This document shows positions 27,130-36,855 of a stretch of DNA of 64,000 nt, piece by piece. The stretch comes from Amycolatopsis vastitatis. Its GTDB lineage: Bacteria; Actinomycetota; Actinomycetes; Mycobacteriales; Pseudonocardiaceae. The stretch spans positions 62,001 through 126,000 of the forward strand of contig NZ_NMUL01000031.1 in the NCBI RefSeq assembly GCF_002234595.1. The letters run 5' to 3'. Under the pieces are notes generated by a model. The model was not told the DNA's origin, did not search any database, and saw only the letters and a program-made list of their open reading frames with translations. The position numbers and the translations under genes were made by a program. Numbering within the stretch: the stretch's first letter is position 1; each line of letters opens with the position of its first letter.

Positions 27130-27954
27130 TCAGTCGGTGTCCTGCTTCAAGGCAGTGTCGATCGTGAGGGCTGCGGCGACCACCATGCTGGCGAGCGGAT
27201 CCGGAAGCGGGTTGGGGATCTCCACGACGTAGTTGTCGGCCGTGGTGAAGGCGGCTTTGAGGAATCCGCCCCACGTCTTGGTCACCCGGGCGACCTCGGT
27301 GCCGGCGTGGTCGCGAATCGAGAAGTTCCAGGCACGCCAGTTCTCGGCGAAGATGCCGCCGACCGAGCGGCCGTCGACGACGAAGCCGAACCGGATCTTC
27401 CCGAAGACGTTCTCCTGGACGATTTCGCCGATCGGGGTCTCGTCGGCCCTCGTGACGAGGAACCGCGACTTGAACACCTTCGCTGGCCGGGTGACCTTGA
27501 GGACGGTGCTGTGGTTGGCGTCGCGGACCTCGAACTTGTGGGTCAGGAACTGGTCGTAGTTGGTGAGGAGCCGAATCGCCTTCTTCAGCGTGCTCTGGCC
27601 GACCTCGACGACCCCTCCCAGCCGGTTGCCGTGCTGGTCGAAGACGCCGAACTCGTTGGCCATCTCGATCAGCTTGGCGCGCTGGTTGACCACCAGGACC
27701 GGCTCGGTGAACAGAGTTCCGCCGCCGTTGCGCGCACCACCTCGGCCACGCGTCGCGCGGTTGACCTGGTCCTGGATCCGGGCCGGGTCGTGAGGGCGCT
27801 CGATGTCCAGCTCGATCGGCTCGGAGTCGCTCGGTGGTGGGGACTGGTGGACCGGCCGGGTGTTGGCCGTCCAGGCCTGGCCGTCCCACCAGCGGTGCAG
27901 ACGGGGGTCCCGCGCGTCGGGATACCAGCCCGGTTGCGGTGGCGAACTCGTCAT
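27130..27954 (-). CDS. DUF2510 plus phospholipid-scramblase-like (LURP-one) protein
   Basis: The 274-residue protein begins with a DUF2510 module (PGWYPDARDPRLHRWWDGQAW, residues 8-28), common at the start of actinobacterial surface or regulatory proteins. A linker follows, then a scramblase/LURP-one beta barrel: LVVNQRAKLIEMANEFGVFDQ, AIRLLTNYDQFLTHKFEVRD and IRDHAGTEVARVTKTWGG. A C-terminal hydrophobic helix (ASMVVAAALTIDTALK) is typical of the family anchor. The biochemical role of the bacterial group is not established. Confidence 0.8.
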   Translation of the reverse strand: MTSSPPQPGWYPDARDPRLHRWWDGQAWTANTRPVHQSPPPSDSEPIELDIERPHDPARIQDQVNRATRGRGGARNGGGTLFTEPVLVVNQRAKLIEMANEFGVFDQHGNRLGGVVEVGQSTLKKAIRLLTNYDQFLTHKFEVRDANHSTVLKVTRPAKVFKSRFLVTRADETPIGEIVQENVFGKIRFGFVVDGRSVGGIFAENWRAWNFSIRDHAGTEVARVTKTWGGFLKAAFTTADNYVVEIPNPLPDPLASMVVAAALTIDTALKQDTD

Positions 27955-28088
27955 GGCCGATCAGCCTATCGGCGGAGACCTGTTCGTGGTGGCCCCGAAC
28001 GGAAATGCGGTGAATGTCCGCATCCCGGCGGCCTGGTGCGGCAGCCCGGTCACCGTCGTCCGCGGCCGGTCGACCAGAATCGGCGGTC

Positions 28089-29126
28089 GTGAGTGAGCGA
28101 CTTTGGCCCAACGGTGCCGCGACGGCGATCGGTTCGATGCCGGGTACCGATCCCGCGGAGGCGGCGGCGGTCGTGTTCGGCGAGCTGCCCGACTTCCCCC
28201 ATCTGCCCGAGCTACCGGCCCGCGGCGTCGGGGCGGACATGCTCGGCCGGACCGCCGCGCTGCTGGTCGACCTGGCCGTCGACGTCGTGCCCAGCGGTTA
28301 TCGCGTCGCGGACCGGGCCGGCCACGAGCACCGCCGGGCCGTCGACCTCCTTCGCTGGGATCTCGACGCGCTGCAGGAGGCGCGGGAAAAAGCCGGCGTC
28401 ACGCCTCCGGTCTTCAAGATTCAGCTGGCGGGACCGTGGACGCTCGGTGCCGGGATCGAGCTGCCCCGTGGCCATCGGGTGCTGACCGATCGTGGCGCGT
28501 TGCGAGACTTCACGTCGTCCCTCTTGGACGGCCTCGCCGAACACGTCGCGGAAGTGCGGGCGAGGATCGGAGCGCCGGTGGTCGTCCAGTTCGACGAGCC
28601 GTCGTTGCCCGCGGTGCTGGCCGGTGCTCTGTCGACGCCGTCCGGCTACGGGAACGTCGCGGCGGTTCCGGCGCCTGAGGCCCGTCACCTGCTCACCACC
28701 GTGATCGAGGGCGCCCGGCGGATCACAGACCAGCCGGTGATCCTGCATTGCTGCGCCGCGAAACCGCCACTCGGACTGCTGCGCGAGGCGGGCGCGGATG
28801 CCCTGGCGTTCGATCTCGCCGCGCTCGGTGGTGCGTCCGCCGCCTTCCTCGACGAGATCGGCGAAGTGTGGGACAGCGGGGCGACGCTGTTCCTGGGCGC
28901 AGTTCCGACGACGGCTCCCGGGTCTCCGCCGAGCTTGAAGGACATCGGCGAGCCGGCATTCCGGCTGGCCGACCGGCTCGGCTTCAACCGCAGTGTCCTC
29001 GCCGAGCGGGCGGTGCCCACCCCCACCTGCGGCCTCGCGGGCGCGACGCCGGACTGGATGCGCCGTGCGCTCGCGTTGACCCGTGATCTCGGCAAAGCCT
29101 TCGTGGAGCCGCCGGAAGGCTGGTGA
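28089..29126 (+). CDS. MetE C-terminal-like methionine synthase family protein (Rv3015c-like)
   Basis: The 345-residue protein matches only the C-terminal barrel of cobalamin-independent methionine synthase. It has the zinc-type ligands in VILHCCAAKPP (His-x-Cys) and a late Cys in PTCGLAGATPDWM. FDEPSLP and GSMPGTDPAEA are conserved barrel loops. Without the N-terminal folate domain it may use another methyl donor or act in a different thiol methyl transfer (inference). GTG 28089 is chosen as the start of family-like sequence (SERLWPNGAATAIGSMPG). ligA lies downstream, as in mycobacteria. Confidence 0.8.
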   Translation: MSERLWPNGAATAIGSMPGTDPAEAAAVVFGELPDFPHLPELPARGVGADMLGRTAALLVDLAVDVVPSGYRVADRAGHEHRRAVDLLRWDLDALQEAREKAGVTPPVFKIQLAGPWTLGAGIELPRGHRVLTDRGALRDFTSSLLDGLAEHVAEVRARIGAPVVVQFDEPSLPAVLAGALSTPSGYGNVAAVPAPEARHLLTTVIEGARRITDQPVILHCCAAKPPLGLLREAGADALAFDLAALGGASAAFLDEIGEVWDSGATLFLGAVPTTAPGSPPSLKDIGEPAFRLADRLGFNRSVLAERAVPTPTCGLAGATPDWMRRALALTRDLGKAFVEPPEGW

Positions 29127-29209
29127 CGGAAATCCGGCAACGGCCGACGTCCGTCCCGGCCGGCCAGTAGCGTGTCGGGTAGCCGACCGAACGAGGACCT
29201 TTCCTGACC

Positions 29210-29914
29210 ATGCGCCTGTTCCGCCGCAAGAACACCGTCGCCGACCCGCCCGACCCACGGACGGCGTGGCCCGAGCAGCACGTGCCGGAGGACCCGGCGG
29301 CCGCCGCGGAGGCGTTCTGGCACGGCTGGTTCGACCTGCTCCCGATGGTCAGCGCGGCGCTGGGCGAGGGCGAGCCCCATCGCGTCGAGCACGAGCTCTG
29401 CCGGCTCGTCGAGGCGCTGCACCCGCGGTTGCACTTCTCGCTCGAGCGTGGCCGCCAGGCGATCTACGCCCTGGTCGTGACTGGCCAGGAGGATCCGGAC
29501 CTGCGGCCGTTCACCGACGCGTGGCGGGCTGCCGCCCCGCCGGACGACGCCATCTGGGAGTACCACGACTCGGTCCCGCCCGTGCCCGATCCGACCGAGG
29601 TCACGGTGAACCTCGGCGAGCACCGGATCGCGCTGGCCGATGTCCGGGTCGTCGTCCAGGTGGACGACGCCGAGCAGGTCGTCGACGTCGCCGTCTTCCA
29701 CCCGGGGTTCGGCGACCTCGACGAAGCCACCCGGCAAACCATGACGTTCCTGCCTCTCGACGCGACATTGGGTGAACGGCTCGCCGCCGAACGGTTACGG
29801 CGCGTCGAGACCGCCGAGGCCGAGCCCGCCGGTGCGATCACTCTTCTGGAGTTCCGTGACCTGGTCCGCGGACTGGGCAGCGGACCGGCCGAAAATGTCG
29901 GTGCCTCCGGCTAG
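29210..29914 (+). CDS. conserved hypothetical cytosolic protein, 234 aa
   Basis: No family was recognised. The protein starts MRLFRRKNTVADPPDPR. It has a helical N-terminal half (AAEAFWHGWFDLLPMVSAAL, HRVEHELCRLVEALHP), then a beta-rich middle (VTVNLGEHRIALADVRVVVQVD) and an acidic C-terminus. There is no signal or membrane segment. It sits 11 bp before ligA, so it may share the ligA transcript. It is absent between Rv3015c and ligA in M. tuberculosis, from memory. Confidence 0.65.
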   Translation: MRLFRRKNTVADPPDPRTAWPEQHVPEDPAAAAEAFWHGWFDLLPMVSAALGEGEPHRVEHELCRLVEALHPRLHFSLERGRQAIYALVVTGQEDPDLRPFTDAWRAAAPPDDAIWEYHDSVPPVPDPTEVTVNLGEHRIALADVRVVVQVDDAEQVVDVAVFHPGFGDLDEATRQTMTFLPLDATLGERLAAERLRRVETAEAEPAGAITLLEFRDLVRGLGSGPAENVGASG

Positions 29915-29925
29915 GGTTACCACCC

Positions 29926-32106
29926 GTGAGCAGCACCGAACTTCCCCAGGACCAGGTCGCGGCGGTCGACGCCCCGGTCGCCGCCGAGGACGTCACCGAC
30001 GTCCCGGCCGACGTTCGTGAGAGGCACAGCGCCCTCGCTGAGGAACTGCGTGACCACCAGTTCCGCTACTACGTCCTGGACTCGCCGATCATCTCCGACG
30101 GGCAGTTCGACGAGCTGCTCGGTGAGCTGCAGCGCTTGGAGGAAGCGCACCCGGCGCTGGTCACGCCCGATTCGCCGACCCAGCGCGTCGGGGGCACGTT
30201 CTCGACCGAGTTCACCGCGCACGACCACCTCGAGCGCATGCTCAGCCTGGACAACGTCTTCGACCAGGACGCGTTCCTGGCCTGGGTGGAGCGCGTCGAG
30301 AAGGAGGTCGGGCGGACCGAGTTCCTCGCCGAGCTGAAGATCGACGGCTTGGCGATCAACCTCCTCTACGAGAACGGTCACCTCACCCGGGCGCTCACCC
30401 GGGGTGATGGCCGGACGGGGGAGGACGTCACGCTCAACGTCCGCACCCTCGACCAGGTACCGCAGACGCTGACCGGCACCGCCCAGTTTCCGGTGCCCGC
30501 CCTGGTGGAGGTGCGGGGCGAGGTCTATTTCCGCGTCGAGGACTTCCTCGAGCTGAACGCGAAGATGGTCGAAGCCGGCAAGCCGCCGTATGCGAACCCG
30601 CGCAACACCGCGGCCGGGTCCCTGCGCCAGAAGGACCCCAAGATCACCCGCGAGCGGCGGCTGCGGCTGATCTGCCACGGGCTCGGCAAGCGCGAGGGCT
30701 TCGAACCGCAGCGCCAATCGGAGGCTTACGACGCGCTGGCCGCGTGGGGGCTGCCGGTGTCGCCGCACAGCAAGGTCCTGACGTCGGCCGACGAGCTCAC
30801 CGGCCACATCGCCTACTGGGGCGAGCACCGGCACGACGCCGAGCACGAGATCGACGGCGTGGTCATCAAGGTCGACCAGGTGACGCTGCAGCGGCGGCTG
30901 GGCACGACGTCGCGCGCGCCGCGGTGGGCGATTGCCTACAAGTACCCGCCGGAGGAGGCGGTCACCAAGCTGCTGGACATCCAGGTCGGTGTCGGGCGCA
31001 CCGGACGGGTGACACCGTTCGCGGTCACCGAGCCGGTCAAGGTCGCGGGGTCGACGGTGGCCCGGGCCACCCTCCACAACCAGGAGGAGGTCAAGCGCAA
31101 GGGCGTGCTCATCGGCGACCGGATCGTCATCCGGAAGGCCGGCGACGTCATCCCCGAGGTCCTCGGGCCGGTGGTGGACGCGCGCACCGGCGACGAACGC
31201 GAGTTCGTCATGCCCACCCACTGCCCGGAATGCGGCACGGAGCTCGCCTACCAGAAGGAAGGCGACAAGGACATCCGCTGCCCGAACACCCGGTTCTGTC
31301 CCGCGCAGCTGCGGGAGCGGCTCTTTCACCTGGCCGGGCGTGGCGCCTTCGACATCGAGGTCCTCGGGTACGAGGCGGCTGTCGCGCTGCTCGACGCGCG
31401 GGTGGTCGCCGACGAGGGCGACGTCTTCGACCTGAACGAGGACAGCCTCGCCGAGGTCGAGCTGTTCCGCACCAAGGCGGGCGAGTTGTCGGCGAACGCG
31501 CGAAAACTGCTCGCCAACCTCGACGTGGCCAAGGACCGGCCGCTGTGGAAGGTGCTGGTCGCCCTGTCGATCCGGCACGTCGGGCCGACCGCGGCACAGG
31601 CGCTGGCCAGGGAGTTCGGCTCGATCGAGCGGATCGAGCAGGCCACCGAGGAAGAGCTGGCCGACGTCGACGGCGTCGGCCCGACCATCGCCCGCGCGAC
31701 GCAGGAGTGGTTCGAGGTCGGCTGGCACCGGGAGATCGTCGAAAAGTGGCGGCGCACCGGCGTCCGGATGGAAGAGGAGCGCGATCATTCGATCCCGCGC
31801 AACCTCGAAGGGCTCTCGATCGTGGTGACGGGCTCGCTCGACGGCTTCTCCCGCGACGAAGCCAAGGAGGTCATCATGGCCCGCGGCGGCAAGGCCGCGG
31901 GGTCGGTCTCGAAGAAGACCGCGTTCGTCGTCGTCGGGGACTCGCCTGGTTCGAAGTACGACAAGGCGGTGCAGCTCAAGGTGCCGGTGCTCGACGAAGC
32001 CGGCTTCCGCGTCCTGCTGGAGCAGGGCCCCGAGGCGGCGCGGGAAGTGGCGCTGCCGACCGGCGACGAGAGCGCCGAAGAAGAACCCGGGGGAACGAAT
32101 GGCTGA
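29926..32106 (+). CDS. ligA: NAD-dependent DNA ligase
   Basis: This 726-residue replicative ligase seals nicks using NAD+. The adenylated Lys138 is in the motif KIDGLAI. The OB fold follows, then a C4 zinc finger (Cys433 and Cys436 in CPECG, partners in RCPNTRFCP), then helix-hairpin-helix repeats (about 515-600). A C-terminal BRCT domain (about 638-715) starts at LEGLSIVVTGSLDGF. The size is normal for actinobacteria. GTG 29926 lies 8 nt after a TAGGGT that could be a -10, so a leaderless transcript is possible. Confidence 0.96.
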   Translation: MSSTELPQDQVAAVDAPVAAEDVTDVPADVRERHSALAEELRDHQFRYYVLDSPIISDGQFDELLGELQRLEEAHPALVTPDSPTQRVGGTFSTEFTAHDHLERMLSLDNVFDQDAFLAWVERVEKEVGRTEFLAELKIDGLAINLLYENGHLTRALTRGDGRTGEDVTLNVRTLDQVPQTLTGTAQFPVPALVEVRGEVYFRVEDFLELNAKMVEAGKPPYANPRNTAAGSLRQKDPKITRERRLRLICHGLGKREGFEPQRQSEAYDALAAWGLPVSPHSKVLTSADELTGHIAYWGEHRHDAEHEIDGVVIKVDQVTLQRRLGTTSRAPRWAIAYKYPPEEAVTKLLDIQVGVGRTGRVTPFAVTEPVKVAGSTVARATLHNQEEVKRKGVLIGDRIVIRKAGDVIPEVLGPVVDARTGDEREFVMPTHCPECGTELAYQKEGDKDIRCPNTRFCPAQLRERLFHLAGRGAFDIEVLGYEAAVALLDARVVADEGDVFDLNEDSLAEVELFRTKAGELSANARKLLANLDVAKDRPLWKVLVALSIRHVGPTAAQALAREFGSIERIEQATEEELADVDGVGPTIARATQEWFEVGWHREIVEKWRRTGVRMEEERDHSIPRNLEGLSIVVTGSLDGFSRDEAKEVIMARGGKAAGSVSKKTAFVVVGDSPGSKYDKAVQLKVPVLDEAGFRVLLEQGPEAAREVALPTGDESAEEEPGGTNG

Positions 32107-32593
32107 TGTCGAGATCCGGCCGCCCCGGCCGGAGGAGTACGCCGCGGCGGGTGAGGTCACCGTGCAGGCCTACGACACCGACGGTCACTTGGTCGCCGGC
32201 ATGGGGTACGACGTAGAGCTGCGCGACGTCGCGCGGCGGGTCCGACAGGCCGAGGTGCTCGTTGCCGTCGACGACACGGGGGAGGTGCTCGGCACCGTGA
32301 CCGTCGTGCGTCCGGAATCCGACTACGCCGAGGTGTCGCGGCCGGGCGAGCTGGAGTTCCGGATGCTCGCGGTAGCGCCGTCGGCGCGCGGACGTGGCAT
32401 CGGTGAGGCCCTGACCAGGGCCGTGCTCGACCGCGCACGGGAGCTGGGCGCGCGCAAGGTCGTGCTGAGCAGCCAGGAAGGGATGCGCAGCGCGCACCGG
32501 CTCTACGAGCGGCTCGGCTTCGCGCGCCTGGCCGAGCGGGACTGGCAGGTGTCTCCGCAGGTCACCCTGATCGCCTACCAGATCGACGTCTGA
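32099..32593 (+). CDS. GNAT family N-acetyltransferase
   Basis: The 164-residue protein begins VEIRPPRPEEYAAAGEVTVQAY. The canonical acetyl-CoA loop is APSARGRGIGEALTRAVLDR (about 98-117) and the end block is AHRLYERLGF. Its ATG overlaps the ligA stop region by 8 bp, so it is translationally coupled to ligA. The acceptor is unknown. Confidence 0.88.
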   Translation: MADVEIRPPRPEEYAAAGEVTVQAYDTDGHLVAGMGYDVELRDVARRVRQAEVLVAVDDTGEVLGTVTVVRPESDYAEVSRPGELEFRMLAVAPSARGRGIGEALTRAVLDRARELGARKVVLSSQEGMRSAHRLYERLGFARLAERDWQVSPQVTLIAYQIDV

Positions 32594-32605
32594 CCTGGGA
32601 TCGGT

Positions 32606-32639
32606 CCGGGCAAGGGGACGACCTCGTCCCCTTGCCCGG
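32606..32639. terminator. bidirectional terminator between GNAT and ACT genes
   Basis: A 16-bp perfect stem, CCGGGCAAGGGGACGA (32606-32621) with its complement at 32624-32639, has a 2-nt formal loop. It sits between convergent stop codons. Confidence 0.8.
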
Positions 32640-32646
32640 CAACGTG

Positions 32647-33303
32647 TCAGCCGTCGAGGACGACCGCGACGATCCCGGCCAGGTGGGCGAGCCGGGCGAC
32701 CTCGGCCGCGCGGAAGGCCGGGCCGCCGGGACGAGCGACCAGGAGTGCTTTGCCCGGTTTGCCGAGCGGGGTCGCGGCCAGCTCCGTGCCGAGCTCTTTC
32801 CACGTCTCCGGGATCCAGGCTTCCTCGCCGTCGAGGACCGTCGCGCGTTCGAGCGGCAGCCAGGGCAGGTCGGTGATCGGCGTCTCCGGTGCCGCGCTGG
32901 ACGAAGCCAGCCGGACCGCGCCGGTTTCGGAGTGTTCGACGATCATCGCCCAACCGGCCCGCACGATCCGCGGAACGCCCTCCGCCAGGATGTCGAGGCC
33001 GCTCTTCGGCTGCGCGGCGATTTCCTCCACGAGTTCGAGCTCACGATGCGTGTCGAGCACGCCCGCGTAGGGACGGACCGCGTCCACTTCGACGCCTTCG
33101 ACACTCTCCGCCGCCGTGATCAGCGCGTCGGGCAAGCGTCCCGACGGCAGCTCGACCACCAGGTCGTCGACGGCGACGCCCGTGCCGCGTTCGACGACGT
33201 CCACGCTGAGGATGTCGGCGCCTACCGTGCCGAGGGCCGTGGCGACCGCGCCGAGGGTCCCCGGGCTGTCCGGAAGGATGACCCGGATCAGGAACGACAC
33301 CAC
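32647..33303 (-). CDS. ACT-domain protein (Rv3013-like)
   Basis: The 218-residue protein has an N-terminal ACT domain (LIRVILPDSPGTLGAVATAL, residues 4-23, with the DSPG amino-acid-binding turn). A second domain of unknown fold follows. No catalytic domain is present, so it may sense an amino acid. It is divergent from gatCAB, as Rv3013 is next to gatC in mycobacteria. Confidence 0.85.
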   Translation of the reverse strand: MVSFLIRVILPDSPGTLGAVATALGTVGADILSVDVVERGTGVAVDDLVVELPSGRLPDALITAAESVEGVEVDAVRPYAGVLDTHRELELVEEIAAQPKSGLDILAEGVPRIVRAGWAMIVEHSETGAVRLASSSAAPETPITDLPWLPLERATVLDGEEAWIPETWKELGTELAATPLGKPGKALLVARPGGPAFRAAEVARLAHLAGIVAVVLDG

Positions 33304-33536
33304 GCGCCCCTCTCACCTCTGGCGTCCCAGCCTTGCCGTGGGACGCTCGATGCCGGTCGCCGATTGTGACAGACCCACCCGGCTCGCGGGACCCGCTGTC
33401 CGCCGGGCGGGACGCGAGCGTCGCCGGACGGCAGCCGGCCTGCGCCGGGCGTAACCCAGTCGAGTCCGCCCGCATCGCCACCATAGACTTGCAGCTTCCG
33501 AGACAACCCGCACAGCACAACCCGGGAGTCACCCGC

Positions 33537-33836
33537 GTGCCCAACATTTCCCGAGACGAGGTCGCGCACCTCGCGAAGCTGGCCAGGCTGGCCGTGACCG
33601 ACGACGAGCTCGACGTCTTCGCCGGCCAGCTCGACCAGATCCTGGACTCGGTGGCCAAGGTAAGCGAGGTCGCCGCCGACGAGGTGCCGCCGACGTCGCA
33701 CGCCGTGCCGCTGACGAACGTCTTCCGACAGGACGTCGTCGTCCCCGGGCTCTCGCAGCAGCAGGCGCTGGCCGGGGCGCCGGCCGCCGAAGACGGCCGG
33801 TTCCGGGTGCCGCGGATCCTGGGGGAAGAGCAGTGA
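33537..33836 (+). CDS. gatC: Asp/Glu-tRNA amidotransferase subunit C
   Basis: This 99-residue subunit stabilises GatA in the GatCAB complex, which converts Glu-tRNA(Gln) and Asp-tRNA(Asn) to the amidated forms. The N-terminus ISRDEVAHLAKLARLAVTDDE and the tail LTNVFRQDVV are typical. GTG 33537 follows GGGAG at good spacing; more upstream sequence is not family-like. Its stop overlaps the gatA start (GTGA). Confidence 0.93.
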   Translation: MPNISRDEVAHLAKLARLAVTDDELDVFAGQLDQILDSVAKVSEVAADEVPPTSHAVPLTNVFRQDVVVPGLSQQQALAGAPAAEDGRFRVPRILGEEQ

Positions 33837-35350
33837 CCGAACTCATCAAGCTGACCGCCGCGGAGCTGGCGGAGAAGATCCACGCGCGCGAGGTGTCCGC
33901 GGTCGAGGTCACGCAGGCGCACCTGGACCGGATCGCCGAGGTCGACGACCACATCCACGCGTTCCTGCACGTCGACACCGAGGGCGCGCTGGCCGCCGCC
34001 AAGGCCGTCGACGAGGGTCTCGCCGACGGCAACGCGCCCGCGTCGGCGCTCGCTGGTGTGCCGCTCGCGCTCAAGGACGTCCTGACCACCGAGGGCGTGC
34101 CGACGACCTGTGGTTCGAAAACGCTCGAAGGCTGGATCCCGCCGTACGACGCGACCGTGACGCGCAAGCTGCGCGAGGCCGGTGTCGTCATCCTCGGCAA
34201 GACGAACATGGACGAGTTCGCCATGGGCTCGTCGACCGAGAACTCGGCGTACGGCCCGACGCACAACCCGTGGGACCACGCCCGCATCCCGGGCGGGTCG
34301 GGTGGTGGCTCGTCGGCGTCGATCGCGGCGTTCGAAGCGGCCATCGCCATCGGTACCGACACCGGCGGGTCGATCCGGCAGCCCGGGTCGGTCACCGGGA
34401 CCGTCGGGGTCAAGCCGACCTACGGCGGGGTGTCGCGCTACGGCCTTGTCGCTTTTTCGTCCTCACTCGACCAGGCCGGGCCCTGCGCGCGGACGGTGCT
34501 CGACGCCGCCCTGCTGCACGAGGTCATCGCCGGGTACGACCCGCGGGACTCGACCTCCATCGACGCGCCGGTGCCGCCCGTGGTCGCCGCCGCCCGTCAG
34601 GGCATGACCGGTGACCTCAAGGGTGTCAAGGTCGGCGTCGTGAAGGAGTTCGGCGGCGACGGCTACCAGCCGGGCGTGCTGCGGTCGTTCCAGGCCGCGG
34701 TCGAGCAGCTGCGGGCGCTCGGCGCGGACGTCGTCGAGGTGTCTTGTCCGAACTTCGTCTACGCGCTGCCCGCGTACTACCTGATCGCGCCGAGCGAGTG
34801 CTCGTCGAACCTCGCGCGGTTCGACGCCATGCGCTACGGCCTGCGCGTCGCCGACGACGGCACGCACAGCGCCGAAGAGGTCATGTCGCTGACGCGGGAG
34901 AAGGGCTTCGGCGCCGAGGTCAAGCGGCGCATCATGCTCGGCACGTACGCGTTGTCGTCCGGCTACTACGACGCCTACTACGGCTCGGCGCAGAAGGTGC
35001 GCACGCTGATCACGCGCGACTTCGACGCCGCTTTCCAGCAGGTCGACGTCCTCGTGTCGCCGACGACGCCCACCACGGCGTTCAAGATCGGCGAGCGCGT
35101 CGACGACCCGATGGCGATGTACCTCGCCGACCTGTGCACGATCCCGTCGAACCTGGCTGGCAACGCCGCGATGAGCGTGCCGAGCGGCTTGTCCGACGAG
35201 GACGGGCTGCCGGTCGGCCTGCAGATCATGGCCCCGGCGCTGGCCGACGACCGGCTCTACCGGGTCGGCGCCGCCTACGAGGCCGCCCGCGACGCCGCCG
35301 CCGGTGGGGCTCTCATCCACAAGGTCCCGGAGCTGGGAGGAACGAAGTGA
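33833..35350 (+). CDS. gatA: Asp/Glu-tRNA amidotransferase subunit A
   Basis: This 505-residue amidase-signature subunit hydrolyses glutamine and channels ammonia to GatB. The Ser-cisSer-Lys triad is visible: Lys81 (LALKDVL), the Gly/Ser-rich GGSGGGSSAS segment, and nucleophile Ser180 (GTDTGGSIRQPG). Both ends overlap neighbours by 4 bp (gatC and gatB), a tightly coupled operon. Unlike M. tuberculosis there is no pfkA between gatA and gatB. Confidence 0.96.
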   Translation: MTELIKLTAAELAEKIHAREVSAVEVTQAHLDRIAEVDDHIHAFLHVDTEGALAAAKAVDEGLADGNAPASALAGVPLALKDVLTTEGVPTTCGSKTLEGWIPPYDATVTRKLREAGVVILGKTNMDEFAMGSSTENSAYGPTHNPWDHARIPGGSGGGSSASIAAFEAAIAIGTDTGGSIRQPGSVTGTVGVKPTYGGVSRYGLVAFSSSLDQAGPCARTVLDAALLHEVIAGYDPRDSTSIDAPVPPVVAAARQGMTGDLKGVKVGVVKEFGGDGYQPGVLRSFQAAVEQLRALGADVVEVSCPNFVYALPAYYLIAPSECSSNLARFDAMRYGLRVADDGTHSAEEVMSLTREKGFGAEVKRRIMLGTYALSSGYYDAYYGSAQKVRTLITRDFDAAFQQVDVLVSPTTPTTAFKIGERVDDPMAMYLADLCTIPSNLAGNAAMSVPSGLSDEDGLPVGLQIMAPALADDRLYRVGAAYEAARDAAAGGALIHKVPELGGTK

Positions 35351-36852
35351 CTGCCGTGGCCGAGTTGATGGACTACGCCGACGTCGTCGAGCGGTTCAAC
35401 CCCGTGCTCGGGCTCGAGGTCCACGTCGAGCTGAACACGAACACCAAGATGTTCTGCGGCTGCGCCAACGAGTTCGGCGGCGAGCCGAACACGAAGGTGT
35501 GCCCGACCTGCCTGGGCCTGCCCGGCGCGCTGCCGGCCCTCAACGGCAAGGCCGTCGAGGGCGCGATCCGGATCGGGCTCGCGCTGAACTGCGAGATCGC
35601 CGAGTGGTGCCGGTTCGCCCGGAAGAACTACTTCTACCCGGACATGCCGAAGAACTTCCAGACCTCGCAGTACGACGAGCCGATCGCCTTCAACGGCTAC
35701 CTCGACGTCACGCTCGACGACGGCGAGATCGTGCGCGTGGAGATCGAGCGCGCGCACATGGAGGAGGACACCGGAAAGTCGCTGCACGTCGGTGGCGCCA
35801 CCGGCCGGATCCACGGCGCCGAGCACTCGCTGCTCGACTACAACCGGGCCGGCGTGCCGCTGATCGAAATCGTGACGAAGCCGATCGAGGGCACCGGCGA
35901 GCGAGCCCCCGAGGTCGCGCGGGCGTACGTGAGCGCGCTGCGGGACCTGCTGCGCGCGCTCGACGTGTCCGACGTCCGGATGGACCAGGGGTCGCTGCGG
36001 TGCGACGCCAACGTTTCGCTGATGGCGAAGGACGCGACCGAGTTCGGCACCCGCACCGAGACGAAGAACGTCAACTCGCTGCGCAGCGTCGAGCGCGCCG
36101 TCCGCTACGAGATGACGCGGCAGGCGGCGATCCTCGCCGAGGGCGGTTCGATCAAGCAGGAGACGCGGCACTTCCAGGAGGCCGACGGCACGACGTCGTC
36201 GGGCCGGACGAAGGAGACCGCGGAGGACTACCGGTACTTCCCGGAGCCCGACCTGGTCCCGATCGCGCCGTCGCGCGAATGGGTCGAGGAGCTGCGCGGG
36301 ACGCTGCCGGAGATGCCGTCGGAACGGCGGAAGCGGATCCAGCAGGAGTGGTCGCTTTCCGACGAAGCCCTGCGTGACCTGCTGAACGTCGGTGCCGTCG
36401 ACCTCGTCGCGGCCACGGTCGAGGCCGGCGCGTCACCGGACGAGGCCCGTGGGTGGTGGGTCAACACCCTCGCCCAGGAGGCCAACGCCCGCGAGGTCGA
36501 GCTGGCCGAGCTGGCGATCACCCCGGCGCAGGTCGCCGAGGTGATCGGGCTGGTCAGCTCCGGCGAGCTGACGAACAAGCTGGCGAAGGAAGTCGTCCAG
36601 GGGGTGCTCGCCGGCGAGGGCGAGCCGCGTGAGGTCGTCGAGAAGCGAGGGCTGAAGGTCGTCTCGGACGACTCGGCGCTGCTCGCGGCGATCGACGAGG
36701 CCCTGGCGGCGCAGCCGGACGTCGCGGAGAAGATCCGCGGCGGCAAGGTGGCCGCGGCCGGCGCCATCGTCGGCGCGGTCATGAAGGCGACCAAGGGGCA
36801 AGCCGACGCCAAGCGGGTCCGCGAGCTGATCATCGAGCGCGTCGGTTCCTGA
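35347..36852 (+). CDS. gatB: Asp/Glu-tRNA amidotransferase subunit B
   Basis: This 501-residue subunit phosphorylates and transamidates the tRNA-bound amino acid. The N-terminal LGLEVHVELNTNTKMFCGC and the FYPDMPKNFQTSQYD block form the kinase site. Cys residues of the zinc site lie in CGCANE and CPTCLGLPG. The C-terminal YqeY-like tRNA-binding tail begins near residue 350. GTG 35347 overlaps the gatA stop codon. Confidence 0.96.
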   Translation: MTAVAELMDYADVVERFNPVLGLEVHVELNTNTKMFCGCANEFGGEPNTKVCPTCLGLPGALPALNGKAVEGAIRIGLALNCEIAEWCRFARKNYFYPDMPKNFQTSQYDEPIAFNGYLDVTLDDGEIVRVEIERAHMEEDTGKSLHVGGATGRIHGAEHSLLDYNRAGVPLIEIVTKPIEGTGERAPEVARAYVSALRDLLRALDVSDVRMDQGSLRCDANVSLMAKDATEFGTRTETKNVNSLRSVERAVRYEMTRQAAILAEGGSIKQETRHFQEADGTTSSGRTKETAEDYRYFPEPDLVPIAPSREWVEELRGTLPEMPSERRKRIQQEWSLSDEALRDLLNVGAVDLVAATVEAGASPDEARGWWVNTLAQEANAREVELAELAITPAQVAEVIGLVSSGELTNKLAKEVVQGVLAGEGEPREVVEKRGLKVVSDDSALLAAIDEALAAQPDVAEKIRGGKVAAAGAIVGAVMKATKGQADAKRVRELIIERVGS

Positions 36853-36855
36853 CCG

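Noticed and set aside
29917..32160. Minus-strand open frame of 747 codons opposite ligA
   Set aside because: Antisense shadow of the DNA ligase gene; composition is Arg/Leu/Asp repetitive with no domain.
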